A stretch of DNA of 60,652 bases from Streptomyces sp. ISL-66 (lineage in GTDB: Bacteria; Actinomycetota; Actinomycetes; Streptomycetales; Streptomycetaceae), in NCBI RefSeq assembly GCF_018614135.1, contig NZ_JAGGOW010000177.1, positions 1 to 60,652 of the forward strand, given 5' to 3'. Position numbers and translations under genes: made by a program. This document shows positions 25,786 through 37,747 of the stretch, piece by piece. How positions within the stretch are numbered: position 1 is the first letter of the stretch; each line of letters begins with the position of its first letter. The notes beneath the pieces were generated by a model. It did no database searches. It saw only the letters and a list, made by a program, of their open reading frames with translations, and was not told the origin of the DNA.

Positions 25786-26634
25786 TCAGTGCTTGTAGAA
25801 GCCCTGACCGCTCTTGCGGCCGATGTCGCCCGCGTCCACCATGCGGCGCATCAGCTCCGGCGGCGCGAACTTCTCGTCCTGGCATTCGGTGTAGATGTTG
25901 CTGGTGGCGTGCAGCAGGATGTCGACGCCGGTGAGGTCGGCGGTGGCCAGCGGGCCCATGGCGTGACCGAAGCCGAGCTTGCAGGCGATGTCGATGTCCT
26001 CGGCGGACGCGACGCCCGATTCGTACAGTTTGGCGGCTTCGACGACCAGCGCGGAGATCAGACGGGTCGTCACGAAACCGGCCACGTCGCGGTTGACCAC
26101 GATGCAGGTCTTGCCCACGGACTCGGCGAACGCGCGGGTGGTGGCGAGCGTTTCATCGCTCGTCTTGTAGCCGCGCACGAGCTCGCACAGCTGCATCATC
26201 GGGACGGGCGAGAAGAAGTGCGCGCCGACGACCCGCTCCGGACGCTCGGTCACGGCCGCGATCTTGGTGATCGGGATGGCCGAGGTGTTGGAGGCGAGGA
26301 TCGCGTCCTCGCGCACGAGCTTGTCGAGCGCGCGGAAGATCTCGTGCTTGACCTCCAGCTTCTCGAAGACGGCCTCGACGACGATGTCGGCGTCGGCGAC
26401 CGCTTCCATGTCGGTGCTCGTGGTGATGCGGGCCAGCGCGGCCTCGGCGTCCTCGGCGGTCAGCTTGCCCTTCGAGACGAACTTGTCGTACGAGGCCTTG
26501 ATCCCGTCGGTGCCCCGGGTCAGCGCGGCGTCGGTGACATCGCGCAGCACGACGTCCCAACCCGCCTGAGCGGAGACCTGCGCGATTCCGGAACCCATCA
26601 GTCCGGCACCGATGACGGCGAGCTTCCCAGCCAC
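25786..26634 (-). CDS. 3-hydroxybutyryl-CoA dehydrogenase
   Basis: 282-residue NAD(P)-dependent enzyme reducing acetoacetyl-CoA to 3-hydroxybutyryl-CoA. The Rossmann nucleotide motif GAGLMGSGIA is at residues 9-18. The catalytic dyad region is SNTSAIPIT and GAHFFSPVPMM (His), and the C-terminal domain has NRDVAGFVTTRL. It ends GDIGRKSGQGFYKH, typical of the family. The GTG start at 26634 matches the usual short N-terminus. It is divergent from the cobalamin adenosyltransferase gene. It could act with the thiolase at 7.5-8.7 kb in the ethylmalonyl-CoA or butyryl-CoA routes (inference). Confidence 0.93.
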   Translation of the reverse strand: MAGKLAVIGAGLMGSGIAQVSAQAGWDVVLRDVTDAALTRGTDGIKASYDKFVSKGKLTAEDAEAALARITTSTDMEAVADADIVVEAVFEKLEVKHEIFRALDKLVREDAILASNTSAIPITKIAAVTERPERVVGAHFFSPVPMMQLCELVRGYKTSDETLATTRAFAESVGKTCIVVNRDVAGFVTTRLISALVVEAAKLYESGVASAEDIDIACKLGFGHAMGPLATADLTGVDILLHATSNIYTECQDEKFAPPELMRRMVDAGDIGRKSGQGFYKH

Positions 26635-26865
26635 TGCACACCCCACGCTCTTCAATACGACACGGCCTTCGGTACGGCACGGCCCTCGATACGGAACGGT
26701 CGCGCACCTTCTCCGGCGGAGACTAGCGCCCGTGGGGGGCGGTGTGACCGCGAAGTAACACGCGTCACGTCTCAGATGACGGACATCACACCGGTACGGC
26801 TCAGCAGCGCGCCAGGGCCCTCCAGTTGGCCCGCGCGCTCCTTCGTCCCCAACTACGCTGACGGC

Positions 26866-27438
26866 ATGGTGAACCTCACGCGCATCTACACCCGCACCGG
26901 CGACAAGGGCACGACGGCCCTCGGCGACATGAGCCGGACCGCCAAGACCGACCTGCGGATCTCCGCCTACGCCGACGCCAACGAGGCCAACGCGGCCATC
27001 GGAACGGCGATCGCACTGGGCGGACTGTCCGCCGATGTCATGAAGGTCCTGGTCCGGGTGCAGAACGACCTGTTCGATGTCGGCGCGGACCTGTGCACGC
27101 CGGTCGTCGAGGAGCCGCAGTACCCTCCGCTGCGCGTCGAGCAGTTCTACGTCGACAAGCTGGAGGCTGACTGCGACCGCTTCAACGAGGAGCTGGAGAA
27201 GCTCCGCAGCTTCATCCTCCCCGGCGGCGCCCCGGGCGCGGCCCTGCTCCACCAGGCCTGCACGGTGGTCCGCCGCGCGGAGCGCTCCACCTGGGCGGCG
27301 CTGGAGGCGCACGGCGACGTGATGAACCCGTTGACGGCCACCTACCTCAACCGCCTCTCCGACCTCCTCTTCATCCTGGCCCGTACGGCCAACAAGGAGG
27401 TCGGGGACGTCCTCTGGGTCCCCGGCGGCGAACGCTGA
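26866..27438 (+). CDS. PduO-type cob(I)alamin adenosyltransferase
   Basis: 190-residue trimeric enzyme transferring adenosyl from ATP to cob(I)alamin, giving coenzyme B12. The N-terminal ATP-binding motif TRTGDKGTT is at residues ~9-17. ISAYADANEANAAIG follows, with the helix-bundle core carrying VVRRAERSTW near 135 and LNRLSDLLFILAR near 160. It would supply the cofactor for methylmalonyl-CoA mutase, whose chaperone MeaB is also in the window. It is monocistronic and ended by the hairpin at 27465-27494. Confidence 0.94.
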   Translation: MVNLTRIYTRTGDKGTTALGDMSRTAKTDLRISAYADANEANAAIGTAIALGGLSADVMKVLVRVQNDLFDVGADLCTPVVEEPQYPPLRVEQFYVDKLEADCDRFNEELEKLRSFILPGGAPGAALLHQACTVVRRAERSTWAALEAHGDVMNPLTATYLNRLSDLLFILARTANKEVGDVLWVPGGER

Positions 27439-27464
27439 CCACCGCCCAGCGGCCTCGGGAGGTC

Positions 27465-27494
27465 GGCACCGCCGGTAGATCTCCCGGCGGTGCC
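27465..27494 (+). terminator. Hairpin terminator after the cobalamin adenosyltransferase gene
   Basis: A perfect 11-bp stem GGCACCGCCGG/CCGGCGGTGCC with an 8-base loop, 27 bases past the stop. Confidence 0.75.
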
Positions 27495-27585
27495 CCACCT
27501 CATGATGGTCCAAGCGGCCGTAGGGGCGCAGGAGTTGGGCGCCCAGTCGAATCCGGCTGGAAGTGCATTCGAGGTTGCCCATGGA

Positions 27586-27627
27586 AGGTCTGGACCTCTT
27601 GACGGTTGGTCCAGACCTTTCTACTCT
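27586..27627 (+). promoter_or_regulatory. Chitinase promoter with paired 12-bp operator repeats
   Basis: TTGACG (27599-27604) and TACTCT (27622-27627) are spaced 17 bases. AGGTCTGGACCT (27586-27597) and TGGTCCAGACCT (27607-27618) flank and overlap the -35, 21 bases apart. Such 12-bp repeats are the established regulatory element of Streptomyces chitinase promoters and resemble the GGTCTAGACC core bound by the GntR-type regulator DasR. Expected control is repression relieved by chitin breakdown products. Confidence 0.8.
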
Positions 27628-27750
27628 CACGCACAACTGTGGTGAGCGTGCCATGACAAAAAATCATGTCGGGCCCGCTCACGGGCGGCGCAGGTCCCAC
27701 CCCATGCCGCGGCCGTCCCCACGGCCGCGACGGACCTCGGAGGAGCACCC

Positions 27751-29604
<1,854 letters not shown>

Positions 29605-29631
29605 GCGCCGCGCGCCGGCCCGGTGAAAGAC

Positions 29632-29671
29632 GAAGCCGGGGAGACGGGTCCGCCCCCGTCTCCCCGGCTTC
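29632..29671 (+). terminator. Strong hairpin terminator after the chitinase gene
   Basis: A perfect 17-bp stem beginning GAAGCCGGGGAGACGGG with a 6-base loop, followed by a pyrimidine-rich tail (TCCTTCTTC). Confidence 0.85.
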
Positions 29672-29776
29672 TCCTTCTTCACGCGCCGCTCGCACGGCTC
29701 GGCCCCGGGGGCCTCCCCGGCTTCGCGGCGCTGCGCCGGACTCCGTCCGGCGGGGACACACCGGCGCCGCCGGGCC

Positions 29777-30223
29777 TCAGGCGACGTTCACCCTCTGCCC
29801 GGGAGGCGCCGCTTCGAGCCACGCCAGGAAGCCGGTCAGCGCGTCATCGCTCATCGCCAGCTCCAGCCGGGTCCCCCGGTGGCGACAGCGGAGCACGACG
29901 GCATCGGACAGCAGGGCCAGCTCCTCCTCGCCCTCGGGAGCGCGGCGGGCGATGACCTCGATGGAGGACCGCTCCAGCAGCCGGCGCGGCCGGGGGGAGT
30001 AACTGAAGACGCGGAACCAGTCGATGCGGTCACCGCTGTAGCGCGCGACCCCGTACACCCAGCCCTTGCCGGAGATGTCGAGCTCTTCGGCCACGCCCCA
30101 GCGCAGGCTGCAGTCGAAGGTGCCGCCGGAACGCTGGATCAGCCTGCGGCGCAACGCGAAGACGAACAACCCGATCACCACCAGGGCTACGACCAGGCCG
30201 CTCACAAGCAGAGCGAGGAGCAT
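29777..30223 (-). CDS. DUF2550 family membrane-anchored protein
   Basis: 148 residues with one N-terminal transmembrane helix (residues ~2-25) followed by a basic RRR stretch and a cytosolic beta-rich domain, the DUF2550 layout. Function unknown. It is the next gene after atpC in actinobacterial ATP synthase loci, which this window reproduces. GAGGAGG lies ten bases before the ATG. A large hairpin separates it from atpC, so it probably has its own transcript. Confidence 0.85.
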   Translation of the reverse strand: MLLALLVSGLVVALVVIGLFVFALRRRLIQRSGGTFDCSLRWGVAEELDISGKGWVYGVARYSGDRIDWFRVFSYSPRPRRLLERSSIEVIARRAPEGEEELALLSDAVVLRCRHRGTRLELAMSDDALTGFLAWLEAAPPGQRVNVA

Positions 30224-30303
30224 CTTTCACCGACCTCCTCGCTCATCGAATACTGCGTACGACGGGGGCGCTCCCGGACGGAGTCCGGGCTCGGCCTGCA
30301 TCG

Positions 30304-30353
30304 CCTCAGCCGCGACCTGGTCTGGAATATTCCAGACCGGACCGCGGCTGAGG
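30304..30353 (-). terminator. 50-bp imperfect palindrome ending the ATP synthase operon
   Basis: Inverted repeat with 22 of 25 pairs. The inner 20 bases GGTCTGGAATATTCCAGACC are a perfect palindrome and the outer 11-bp arms CCTCAGCCGCG/CGCGGCTGAGG also pair. It starts 26 bases beyond the atpC stop and most simply ends the operon. It could also be a protein-binding site because the core has no loop. Confidence 0.7.
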
Positions 30354-30379
30354 TTTCACACTCTTACCGGTACCGGGGC

Positions 30380-30754
30380 TCAGCGCCCCGAAACCGCGCG
30401 CAGCCGGACATCGGCGCGACGTTCGGCGGCCCCATCGGTCTCCGACTTCGCGCGCTCCAGTGCCCGCTCCGCCCGCTCGACATCGATCTCGTCGGCAAGC
30501 TCGGCGATCTCGGCCAGCAGGGACAGCTTGTTGTCCGCGAACGAGATGAATCCGCCGTGCACCGCGGCGACAACAGTGTTGCCCTCAACGGTACGGATGG
30601 TCACCGGGCCCGATTCCAGCACACCGAGAAGCGGCTGGTGACCGGGCATGACGCCGATGTCGCCGGACGTGGTGCGGGCGACAACCAGGGTGGCCTCGCC
30701 GGACCAGACGCTACGGTCCGCCGCGACCAGCTCGACGTGCAGCTCAGCAGCCAA
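30380..30754 (-). CDS. atpC: ATP synthase F1 epsilon subunit
   Basis: 124-residue epsilon subunit of the central stalk. An N-terminal beta sandwich (ELHVELVAADRSVWSGEA, GDIGVMPGHQPLL) and a C-terminal two-helix hairpin (ELADEIDVERAERALERAKSE) regulate rotation. TTG start chosen because GAGGAG precedes it by six bases and the length then equals that of Streptomyces homologues as I recall them. Last gene of the atp operon. Confidence 0.93.
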   Translation of the reverse strand: MAAELHVELVAADRSVWSGEATLVVARTTSGDIGVMPGHQPLLGVLESGPVTIRTVEGNTVVAAVHGGFISFADNKLSLLAEIAELADEIDVERAERALERAKSETDGAAERRADVRLRAVSGR

Positions 30755-30882
30755 GGTGGCTCCTCGGGTCACCACCCGGCGGGAAGGCCGGGTGTTGGGT
30801 CAAATTCTAATGGGCGTGGGGAGAGGGACGGGACACACCCGCCCCTCTCCGTCAGTCAGCTGTGCTCGCGAGGAGCGCGGCT

Positions 30883-32325
30883 TCAGGAGACGCCCAGCTC
30901 CTTGGCGTTGGCCTTGAGGTCCTCAATGCCACCGCACAGGAAGAACGCCTGCTCGGGGAAGTGGTCGTAGTCGCCGTCGCAGATCGCGTTGAACGCCACG
31001 ATCGACTCCTCGAGCGGAACGTCCGAACCGTCGACGCCGGTGAACTGCTTGGCGACGTGCGTGTTCTGCGACAGGAAGCGCTCGACACGACGGGCACGGT
31101 GGACAACGAGCTTGTCCTCCTCGCCCAGCTCGTCGATACCGAGGATCGCGATGATGTCCTGGAGGTCCTTGTACTTCTGCAGGATCCCCTTGACGCGCAT
31201 CGCGGTGGCGTAGTGGTCCGCCGCGATGTACCGCGGGTCGAGGATGCGGGACGTCGAGTCCAGCGGGTCCACGGCCGGGTAGATGCCCTTCTCGGAGATC
31301 GGACGGGAAAGAACCGTCGTCGCGTCGAGGTGGGCGAAGGTGGTCGCCGGCGCCGGGTCGGTCAGGTCGTCCGCGGGGACGTAGATCGCCTGCATCGAGG
31401 TGATCGAGTGACCGCGGGTCGACGTGATGCGCTCCTGCAGCAGACCCATCTCGTCAGCCAGGTTCGGCTGGTAACCCACGGCGGACGGCATGCGGCCCAG
31501 AAGGGTCGACACCTCCGAACCGGCCTGGGTGTAACGGAAGATGTTGTCGATGAAGAAGAGCACGTCCTGCTTCTGCACATCGCGGAAGTACTCCGCCATG
31601 GTCAGACCGGCCAGCGCGACGCGAAGACGGGTGCCCGGGGGCTCGTCCATCTGGCCGAAGACGAGCGCCGTCTTGTCGATGACGCCGGACTCGGCCATTT
31701 CCTCGATGAGGTCGTTGCCCTCACGGGTACGCTCACCGACGCCCGCGAAGACCGACACACCGTCGTGGTTGTTGGCGACGCGGTAGATCATTTCCTGGAT
31801 CAGAACGGTCTTGCCGACACCGGCACCACCGAACAGACCGATCTTTCCACCCTTGACGTACGGGGTGAGAAGGTCGATGACCTTGACGCCGGTCTCGAAC
31901 ATCTCGGTCTTCGACTCGAGCTCGTCGAAGCGGGGCGCCTTGCGGTGGATCGGCCAGCGCTCGGTGACGTTGGCGTTCTCCTCCGGGTAGTTCAGCACCT
32001 CACCGAGGGTGTTGAACACCTTGCCCTTGGTGAAGTCACCGACGGGGACGGTGATGCCCTCGCCCGTGTTGATCACCGTGGCCTGGCGGACCAGACCGTC
32101 GGTGGGCTGCATGGAGATGGTGCGGACCAGGCCGTCACCCAGGTGCTGGGCGACTTCCAGGGTCAGCGTCTTGAGCTTGCCGTCCTCGGCCGGGTCGGCG
32201 ACCTGGACCTTGAGGGCGTTGTAGATCTCGGGCATGGCGTCGACGGGGAACTCCACGTCGACGACCGGGCCGATGACCCGGGCGACGCGGCCCGTGGCGG
32301 CGGCCGTCTCAACAGTGGTCGTCAT
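30883..32325 (-). CDS. atpD: ATP synthase F1 beta subunit
   Basis: 480-residue catalytic subunit. P-loop GGAGVGKT near residue 165, GERTREGND, catalytic-site Walker B region ALVFGQMDEPPG and the conserved DELSEEDK-like segment (here DELGEEDK) are intact. The ATG shares one base with the atpG stop (TAATG), giving translational coupling. The gap to atpC is 128 bases. Confidence 0.97.
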   Translation of the reverse strand: MTTTVETAAATGRVARVIGPVVDVEFPVDAMPEIYNALKVQVADPAEDGKLKTLTLEVAQHLGDGLVRTISMQPTDGLVRQATVINTGEGITVPVGDFTKGKVFNTLGEVLNYPEENANVTERWPIHRKAPRFDELESKTEMFETGVKVIDLLTPYVKGGKIGLFGGAGVGKTVLIQEMIYRVANNHDGVSVFAGVGERTREGNDLIEEMAESGVIDKTALVFGQMDEPPGTRLRVALAGLTMAEYFRDVQKQDVLFFIDNIFRYTQAGSEVSTLLGRMPSAVGYQPNLADEMGLLQERITSTRGHSITSMQAIYVPADDLTDPAPATTFAHLDATTVLSRPISEKGIYPAVDPLDSTSRILDPRYIAADHYATAMRVKGILQKYKDLQDIIAILGIDELGEEDKLVVHRARRVERFLSQNTHVAKQFTGVDGSDVPLEESIVAFNAICDGDYDHFPEQAFFLCGGIEDLKANAKELGVS

Positions 32326-33242
32326 TACTTGTCACTCCCCGCGGTCGCGTCAGCCATGGCGCTCGCGCCACCGACGATCTCGCTGATTTCCTGGGTGATT
32401 TCGGCCTGGCGGGCCGCGTTGGCAAGCCGGGAGAGGCTCTTGATGAGATCCCCGGCGTTGTCGGTGGCCGACTTCATCGCGCGGCGGCGGGCGGCGTGCT
32501 CGGAAGCGGCCGACTGCAGCAGTGCGTTGTAGATGCGGCTCTCGACGTAGCGCGGCAGAAGGGCGTCGAGGACGTCCTCAGCCGACGGCTCGAAGTCGAA
32601 CAGCGGAAGGATCTCGCCCTTCGTACCGCTCTCCTCCGCAGCCTGGTCGAGGCTAAGGGGCAGCATCCGGCCGTCCACCGCGTTCTGCGTCATCATCGAC
32701 ACGAATTCCGTGAAGATGATGTGCAGCTCGTCGACGCCGCCCTCGGCCGTGTCCGTCTGGATGGCCTGGATCAGGGGCGCCGCGACGCGCTTGGCGTCGG
32801 CGTAGGCCGGGCTGTCGGTGAAGCCGGTCCACGACTCCGCGACCTTGCGCTCGCGGAAGCCGTAGTAGGCGACACCCTTACGGCCGACGATGTACGTGTC
32901 GACCTCCTTGCCCTCGCCGCGCAGCCGCTCGGTGAGCCGCTCCGCCTGCTTGATGGCGTTCGAGGAGTAGCCGCCGGCCAGACCGCGGTCGCTCGTGATG
33001 AGCACGATCGCGGCTCGCACCGGCGCCTCGACCTCGGTGGTCAGGGCGTGCTTGGTGTTCGAACCGGTCGCCACCGCGGTCACCGCACGGGTGAGCTCGG
33101 TCGCGTACGGCATCGATGCCGCCACCTTGCGCTGCGCCTTGACGATGCGCGAGGCGGCGATCATTTCCATCGCCTTGGTGATCTTCTTGGTCGCCGTGAC
33201 GGCACGGATGCGACGCTTGTAGACCCGGAGCTGCGCTCCCAT
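32325..33242 (-). CDS. atpG: ATP synthase F1 gamma subunit
   Basis: 305-residue rotor shaft. The N-terminal helix MGAQLRVYKRRIRAVTATKKITKAMEMIAAS and the C-terminal helix ending NAARQAEITQEISEIVGGA form the coiled coil. ITSDRGLAGGYSSN near residue 85 is the family motif. It is separated from atpA by 20 bases and overlaps atpD by one. Confidence 0.96.
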   Translation of the reverse strand: MGAQLRVYKRRIRAVTATKKITKAMEMIAASRIVKAQRKVAASMPYATELTRAVTAVATGSNTKHALTTEVEAPVRAAIVLITSDRGLAGGYSSNAIKQAERLTERLRGEGKEVDTYIVGRKGVAYYGFRERKVAESWTGFTDSPAYADAKRVAAPLIQAIQTDTAEGGVDELHIIFTEFVSMMTQNAVDGRMLPLSLDQAAEESGTKGEILPLFDFEPSAEDVLDALLPRYVESRIYNALLQSAASEHAARRRAMKSATDNAGDLIKSLSRLANAARQAEITQEISEIVGGASAMADATAGSDK

Positions 33243-33262
33243 GAGTCAGGTCCCTTCCGTCG

Positions 33263-34858
<1,596 letters not shown>

Positions 34859-34903
34859 CTGGGTTCCCTGCTCTCCTTGTTGGGCCTGAAGCTTCTTAGG
34901 GGT

Positions 34904-34920
34904 CTGGGGGCGACCCCCAG
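34904..34920 (-). promoter_or_regulatory. Intercistronic hairpin between atpH and atpA
   Basis: CTGGGGG-CGA-CCCCCAG, a 7-bp stem with 3-base loop, sits in the 127-base gap before atpA, the widest gap inside the F1 part of the operon apart from the near-equal one before atpC. It may stabilise or process the message so that alpha and beta are made in excess; this is inference. Confidence 0.4.
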
Positions 34921-34985
34921 GAATCTTCTGCAAGTTCTGCACGGCCCAACCGGGCCGCTAGGAATGCTTTGTTATTGGTGGCTGG

Positions 34986-35801
34986 TCAGCCGGCCATGCG
35001 ACGGGACGCTTCTTCGATGCGGTCCGCGATGGTGCCGTCGATGACCTCGTCGCCGACACGCACCGAGATCCCGCCGAGGACCTCGGGGTCCACGTCCAGG
35101 TTCAGGTGCATCTCGCGGCCGTACAGCTTGGCCAGGACCGCACCGAGACGCTGCTTCTGCACGTCGCTGAGCGGAACCGCGGTGGTCACGGTGGCGACCA
35201 TGCGGTTGCGGCGCTCGGCGGCGAGCGTGGAAAGGGACTCGAGGCCCGCTTCCAGGCTACGTCCCCGCGGGTGTGCGACGAGACGCGTGACCAGACGCTC
35301 GGTGACGGCGTTCGCCTTGCCGCCGAGCAGGCTGCGCAGCAGCTCGCTCTTGGCGGCGACGCTCGCCGACCGGTCGGTCAGGGCAGCGCGCAGCTCGGTG
35401 CTCGAGGAGACGATCCGGCCGAAGCGGAACAGTTCGTCTTCCACGTCGTCGAGTGCGCCCGCGCTCTGGGCCGCCGTGAGGTCGGCGGTGGCCGCCAGCC
35501 TCTCGAGCGAGTCGACCAGGTCACGGGACTGCGACCAGCGGGACCGGACCATGCCGGACACCAGGTCGAGGGTTTCCCCGCCCACCTGGCCGCCCAGCAG
35601 TCGGCCGGCCAGCTCGGCCTTGGCCTCGCCGGACTGCGCCGGGTCGGTGATGACCCGACGCAGCGAGACCTCACGGTCGAGCAGCGCGGTGACGGCCGCC
35701 AGCTCGCCGGCGAGCTTCGCCGCGTCGACGGACGTGTTGTCCGTCAGCGCGTCGAGACGCTCGCGGGCGGTGGCCAGCGCGTCGCGGCTCGCTCCGTTCA
35801 T
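34986..35801 (-). CDS. atpH: ATP synthase F1 delta subunit
   Basis: 271-residue peripheral-stalk subunit linking F1 to the b subunit. It is longer than the ~180-residue E. coli protein, as usual in actinobacteria, with an N-terminal helical extension before the conserved bundle. The C-terminal GGISVRVGDEVIDGTIADRI is the family signature. The ATG overlaps the atpF stop by four bases. Confidence 0.94.
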   Translation of the reverse strand: MNGASRDALATARERLDALTDNTSVDAAKLAGELAAVTALLDREVSLRRVITDPAQSGEAKAELAGRLLGGQVGGETLDLVSGMVRSRWSQSRDLVDSLERLAATADLTAAQSAGALDDVEDELFRFGRIVSSSTELRAALTDRSASVAAKSELLRSLLGGKANAVTERLVTRLVAHPRGRSLEAGLESLSTLAAERRNRMVATVTTAVPLSDVQKQRLGAVLAKLYGREMHLNLDVDPEVLGGISVRVGDEVIDGTIADRIEEASRRMAG

Positions 35802-36340
35802 CGGGCGGCCTCGGCCTTCTCCTCGAGCTCGCTGAGGAAGCGGTCGATCGTGCGGCTCTGCCGGGCGTGGTCCTCAAGGGACTCGCCGACGAGCTTTCCG
35901 GCCAGGTCGGTGGCGAGCTTGCCCACGTCCTGACGGAGCGCAGAAGAGGCGGCCTTGCGGTCGGCCTCGATCTGGGCGTGACCGGCAGCGATGATCTCCT
36001 CACGCTGCCGCTGGCCCTCTGCGCGCAGTTCTTCCTTGAGCGCAGTGCCCTGCTCCAGCGCGTCCTGGCGCAGGCGGGCGGCCTCGTGCCGGGCTTCGGC
36101 GAGCTGGGCCTTGTACTGCTCCAGAACGCTCTGAGCCTCGGTCTGAGCGGCCTCAGCCTTTTCGATACCGCCTTCGATGGCCTCGCGGCGCTCGTCCAGA
36201 ACCTTGTTGATGTTCGGGAGGAGCTTCTTCGCGAGGAAACCGAAGACGATGACGAAGGCGATCAGACCGATGACGAGCTCGGGGATCGGCGGGATGAGGG
36301 GGTTTTCCGCCTCATCGGCCGCGAGAACCAGGAGGTTCAC
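35798..36340 (-). CDS. atpF: ATP synthase Fo b subunit
   Basis: 180-residue peripheral-stalk protein. One membrane helix (ELVIGLIAFVIVFGFLAKKLL, residues ~20-40) is followed by a long charged coiled coil of about 130 residues. Leads the atpFH overlap pair; 41 bases after atpE. Confidence 0.95.
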   Translation of the reverse strand: MNLLVLAADEAENPLIPPIPELVIGLIAFVIVFGFLAKKLLPNINKVLDERREAIEGGIEKAEAAQTEAQSVLEQYKAQLAEARHEAARLRQDALEQGTALKEELRAEGQRQREEIIAAGHAQIEADRKAASSALRQDVGKLATDLAGKLVGESLEDHARQSRTIDRFLSELEEKAEAAR

Positions 36341-36381
36341 ATCAGTGCCTTTCGTCGATTCGGACTAGTGATCGCGGTTCG

Positions 36382-36618
36382 TCAGCTGTAGACGAACGGC
36401 ATGACCAGACCGATGAGGGCGAGCGCCTCACAGAAGGCGAAGCCGAGGATCTGGTTGGCGCGGATCAGACCGGCAGCCTCGGGCTGACGGGCAAGAGCCT
36501 GGGTGCCGTTACCGAAGATGATGCCGACGCCGACGCCCGGGCCGATGGCCGCGAGACCGTAGCCGACAGAGCTGAGCGAGCCGGTGACGCCTTCGGTGGC
36601 AGCGAGGATCTGGGACAT
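36382..36618 (-). CDS. atpE: ATP synthase Fo c subunit
   Basis: 78-residue ring subunit with two membrane helices. The glycine-rich first helix has GPGVGVGIIFG, the polar loop has ARQPE (residues 44-48), and the proton-carrying carboxylate is Glu64 in AFCEALALIG. No sodium-binding Gln/Ser pattern stands out, so proton coupling is expected. Confidence 0.96.
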   Translation of the reverse strand: MSQILAATEGVTGSLSSVGYGLAAIGPGVGVGIIFGNGTQALARQPEAAGLIRANQILGFAFCEALALIGLVMPFVYS

Positions 36619-36700
36619 GCCAGTTCTTCCTTCTCTTTCATGGACCGGTGGGGGTTGGCCACCGGACGATTCGGGGGGATTGCGGGGAGCGAGCCGAGGC

Positions 36701-37522
36701 TCAGTGGTGCTCGGCGAGTGCGCCCTGCAGGAAGCTGCAGGCCAGGAGGACGAAGACGTACGCCTGGACAGCCTGGATGAAGAGTTCGAACGCGGTCATC
36801 ACGATGACCATGACGAACGAGACGCCGGCATACGCGATGCCGATCCCGTTCAGCAGGTACCAGCTGGCGATGGTGAACAGCAGCAGCAGCGTGTGGCCGG
36901 CGAACATGTTCGCGAACAGTCGGACCGCGTGGGTGAAGGGGCGGACCAGGACGTTCGAGAAGAACTCGATGACCATGACCAGCGGGAGGACCGGGCCGAG
37001 CGACTTGTCGTAGCCGGTCAGGTTCTTGAAGCCGCCGACGAGGCCGTGACGCTTGAAGGTCACGCTCATCCAGGTCACGTAGACGATGGCCGCGAGGCCC
37101 GCCGGGTACGCGATGATCGCGGTCACCGGGAACTGGGCGAGCGGAATGATCGACCAGAGGTTCAGGACCCAGACGAAGAAGAACAGCGAGACCATCAGGG
37201 GGACGTACTTCTCGCCCTCCTTCTTGCCCATCGTCTCGTAGACGATGCCGCGGCGCACGAAGTCATAGCCGGCCTCGGCCACCATCTGCAGCTTGCCCGG
37301 CACGACCTTCGGCTTGCGGAAGGCGGCCCAGAAGAAGCCGACGATGACGACCGTACCGAGCAGCGCCAGCAGCATCGTCTTGTTGAAGTACGAGCTGCTG
37401 TCACCGTCCCCGAAGATCGGCTCGAACAGGAACGAGTGCAGGCCGGGAGCCGGGAATCCACAACCATCGAAGATGTGGCAATCGGTCTCGAAGGCGAGCA
37501 CCGTCGTCGGGTCAGCACTCAC
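36701..37522 (-). CDS. atpB: ATP synthase Fo a subunit
   Basis: 273-residue membrane stator with five to six helices. The conserved arginine is in RPFTHAVRLFANMFAGH and the half-channel residues lie in the last helices (FELFIQAVQAYVFVLL). GTG start with AAGGAG six bases upstream, matching the N-terminus SADPTTVLAFETDCHIFDGCGF of Streptomyces homologues as I recall it. Confidence 0.96.
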   Translation of the reverse strand: MSADPTTVLAFETDCHIFDGCGFPAPGLHSFLFEPIFGDGDSSSYFNKTMLLALLGTVVIVGFFWAAFRKPKVVPGKLQMVAEAGYDFVRRGIVYETMGKKEGEKYVPLMVSLFFFVWVLNLWSIIPLAQFPVTAIIAYPAGLAAIVYVTWMSVTFKRHGLVGGFKNLTGYDKSLGPVLPLVMVIEFFSNVLVRPFTHAVRLFANMFAGHTLLLLFTIASWYLLNGIGIAYAGVSFVMVIVMTAFELFIQAVQAYVFVLLACSFLQGALAEHH

Positions 37523-37747
37523 CGCGGGCTCCTTCAGCGTGGCGCATAGGTACGGCAACCTCGTTGTGTCGGCGCGGCGCACAGCCGCTGTTCGGCACTG
37601 GACTGGTGTTTCGGATTGGGGGGCGACGGGCAGGCATCGAGCCTCGCGATGGAGCAGGCGTCAGCTCGGATGCCCGCGTCCGCATTGCCGCAGTTGGAAC
37701 CGGACGATAGCAGGATCCCGAACACCCGCTTATCCCGCCCCTACCCT

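Noticed and set aside
30319..30338. DasR site after atpC
   Set aside because: It shares GGTCT/AGACC half-sites with the chitinase operator, but they are separated by ten extra bases and the element sits at an operon end, where a hairpin is the simpler reading.
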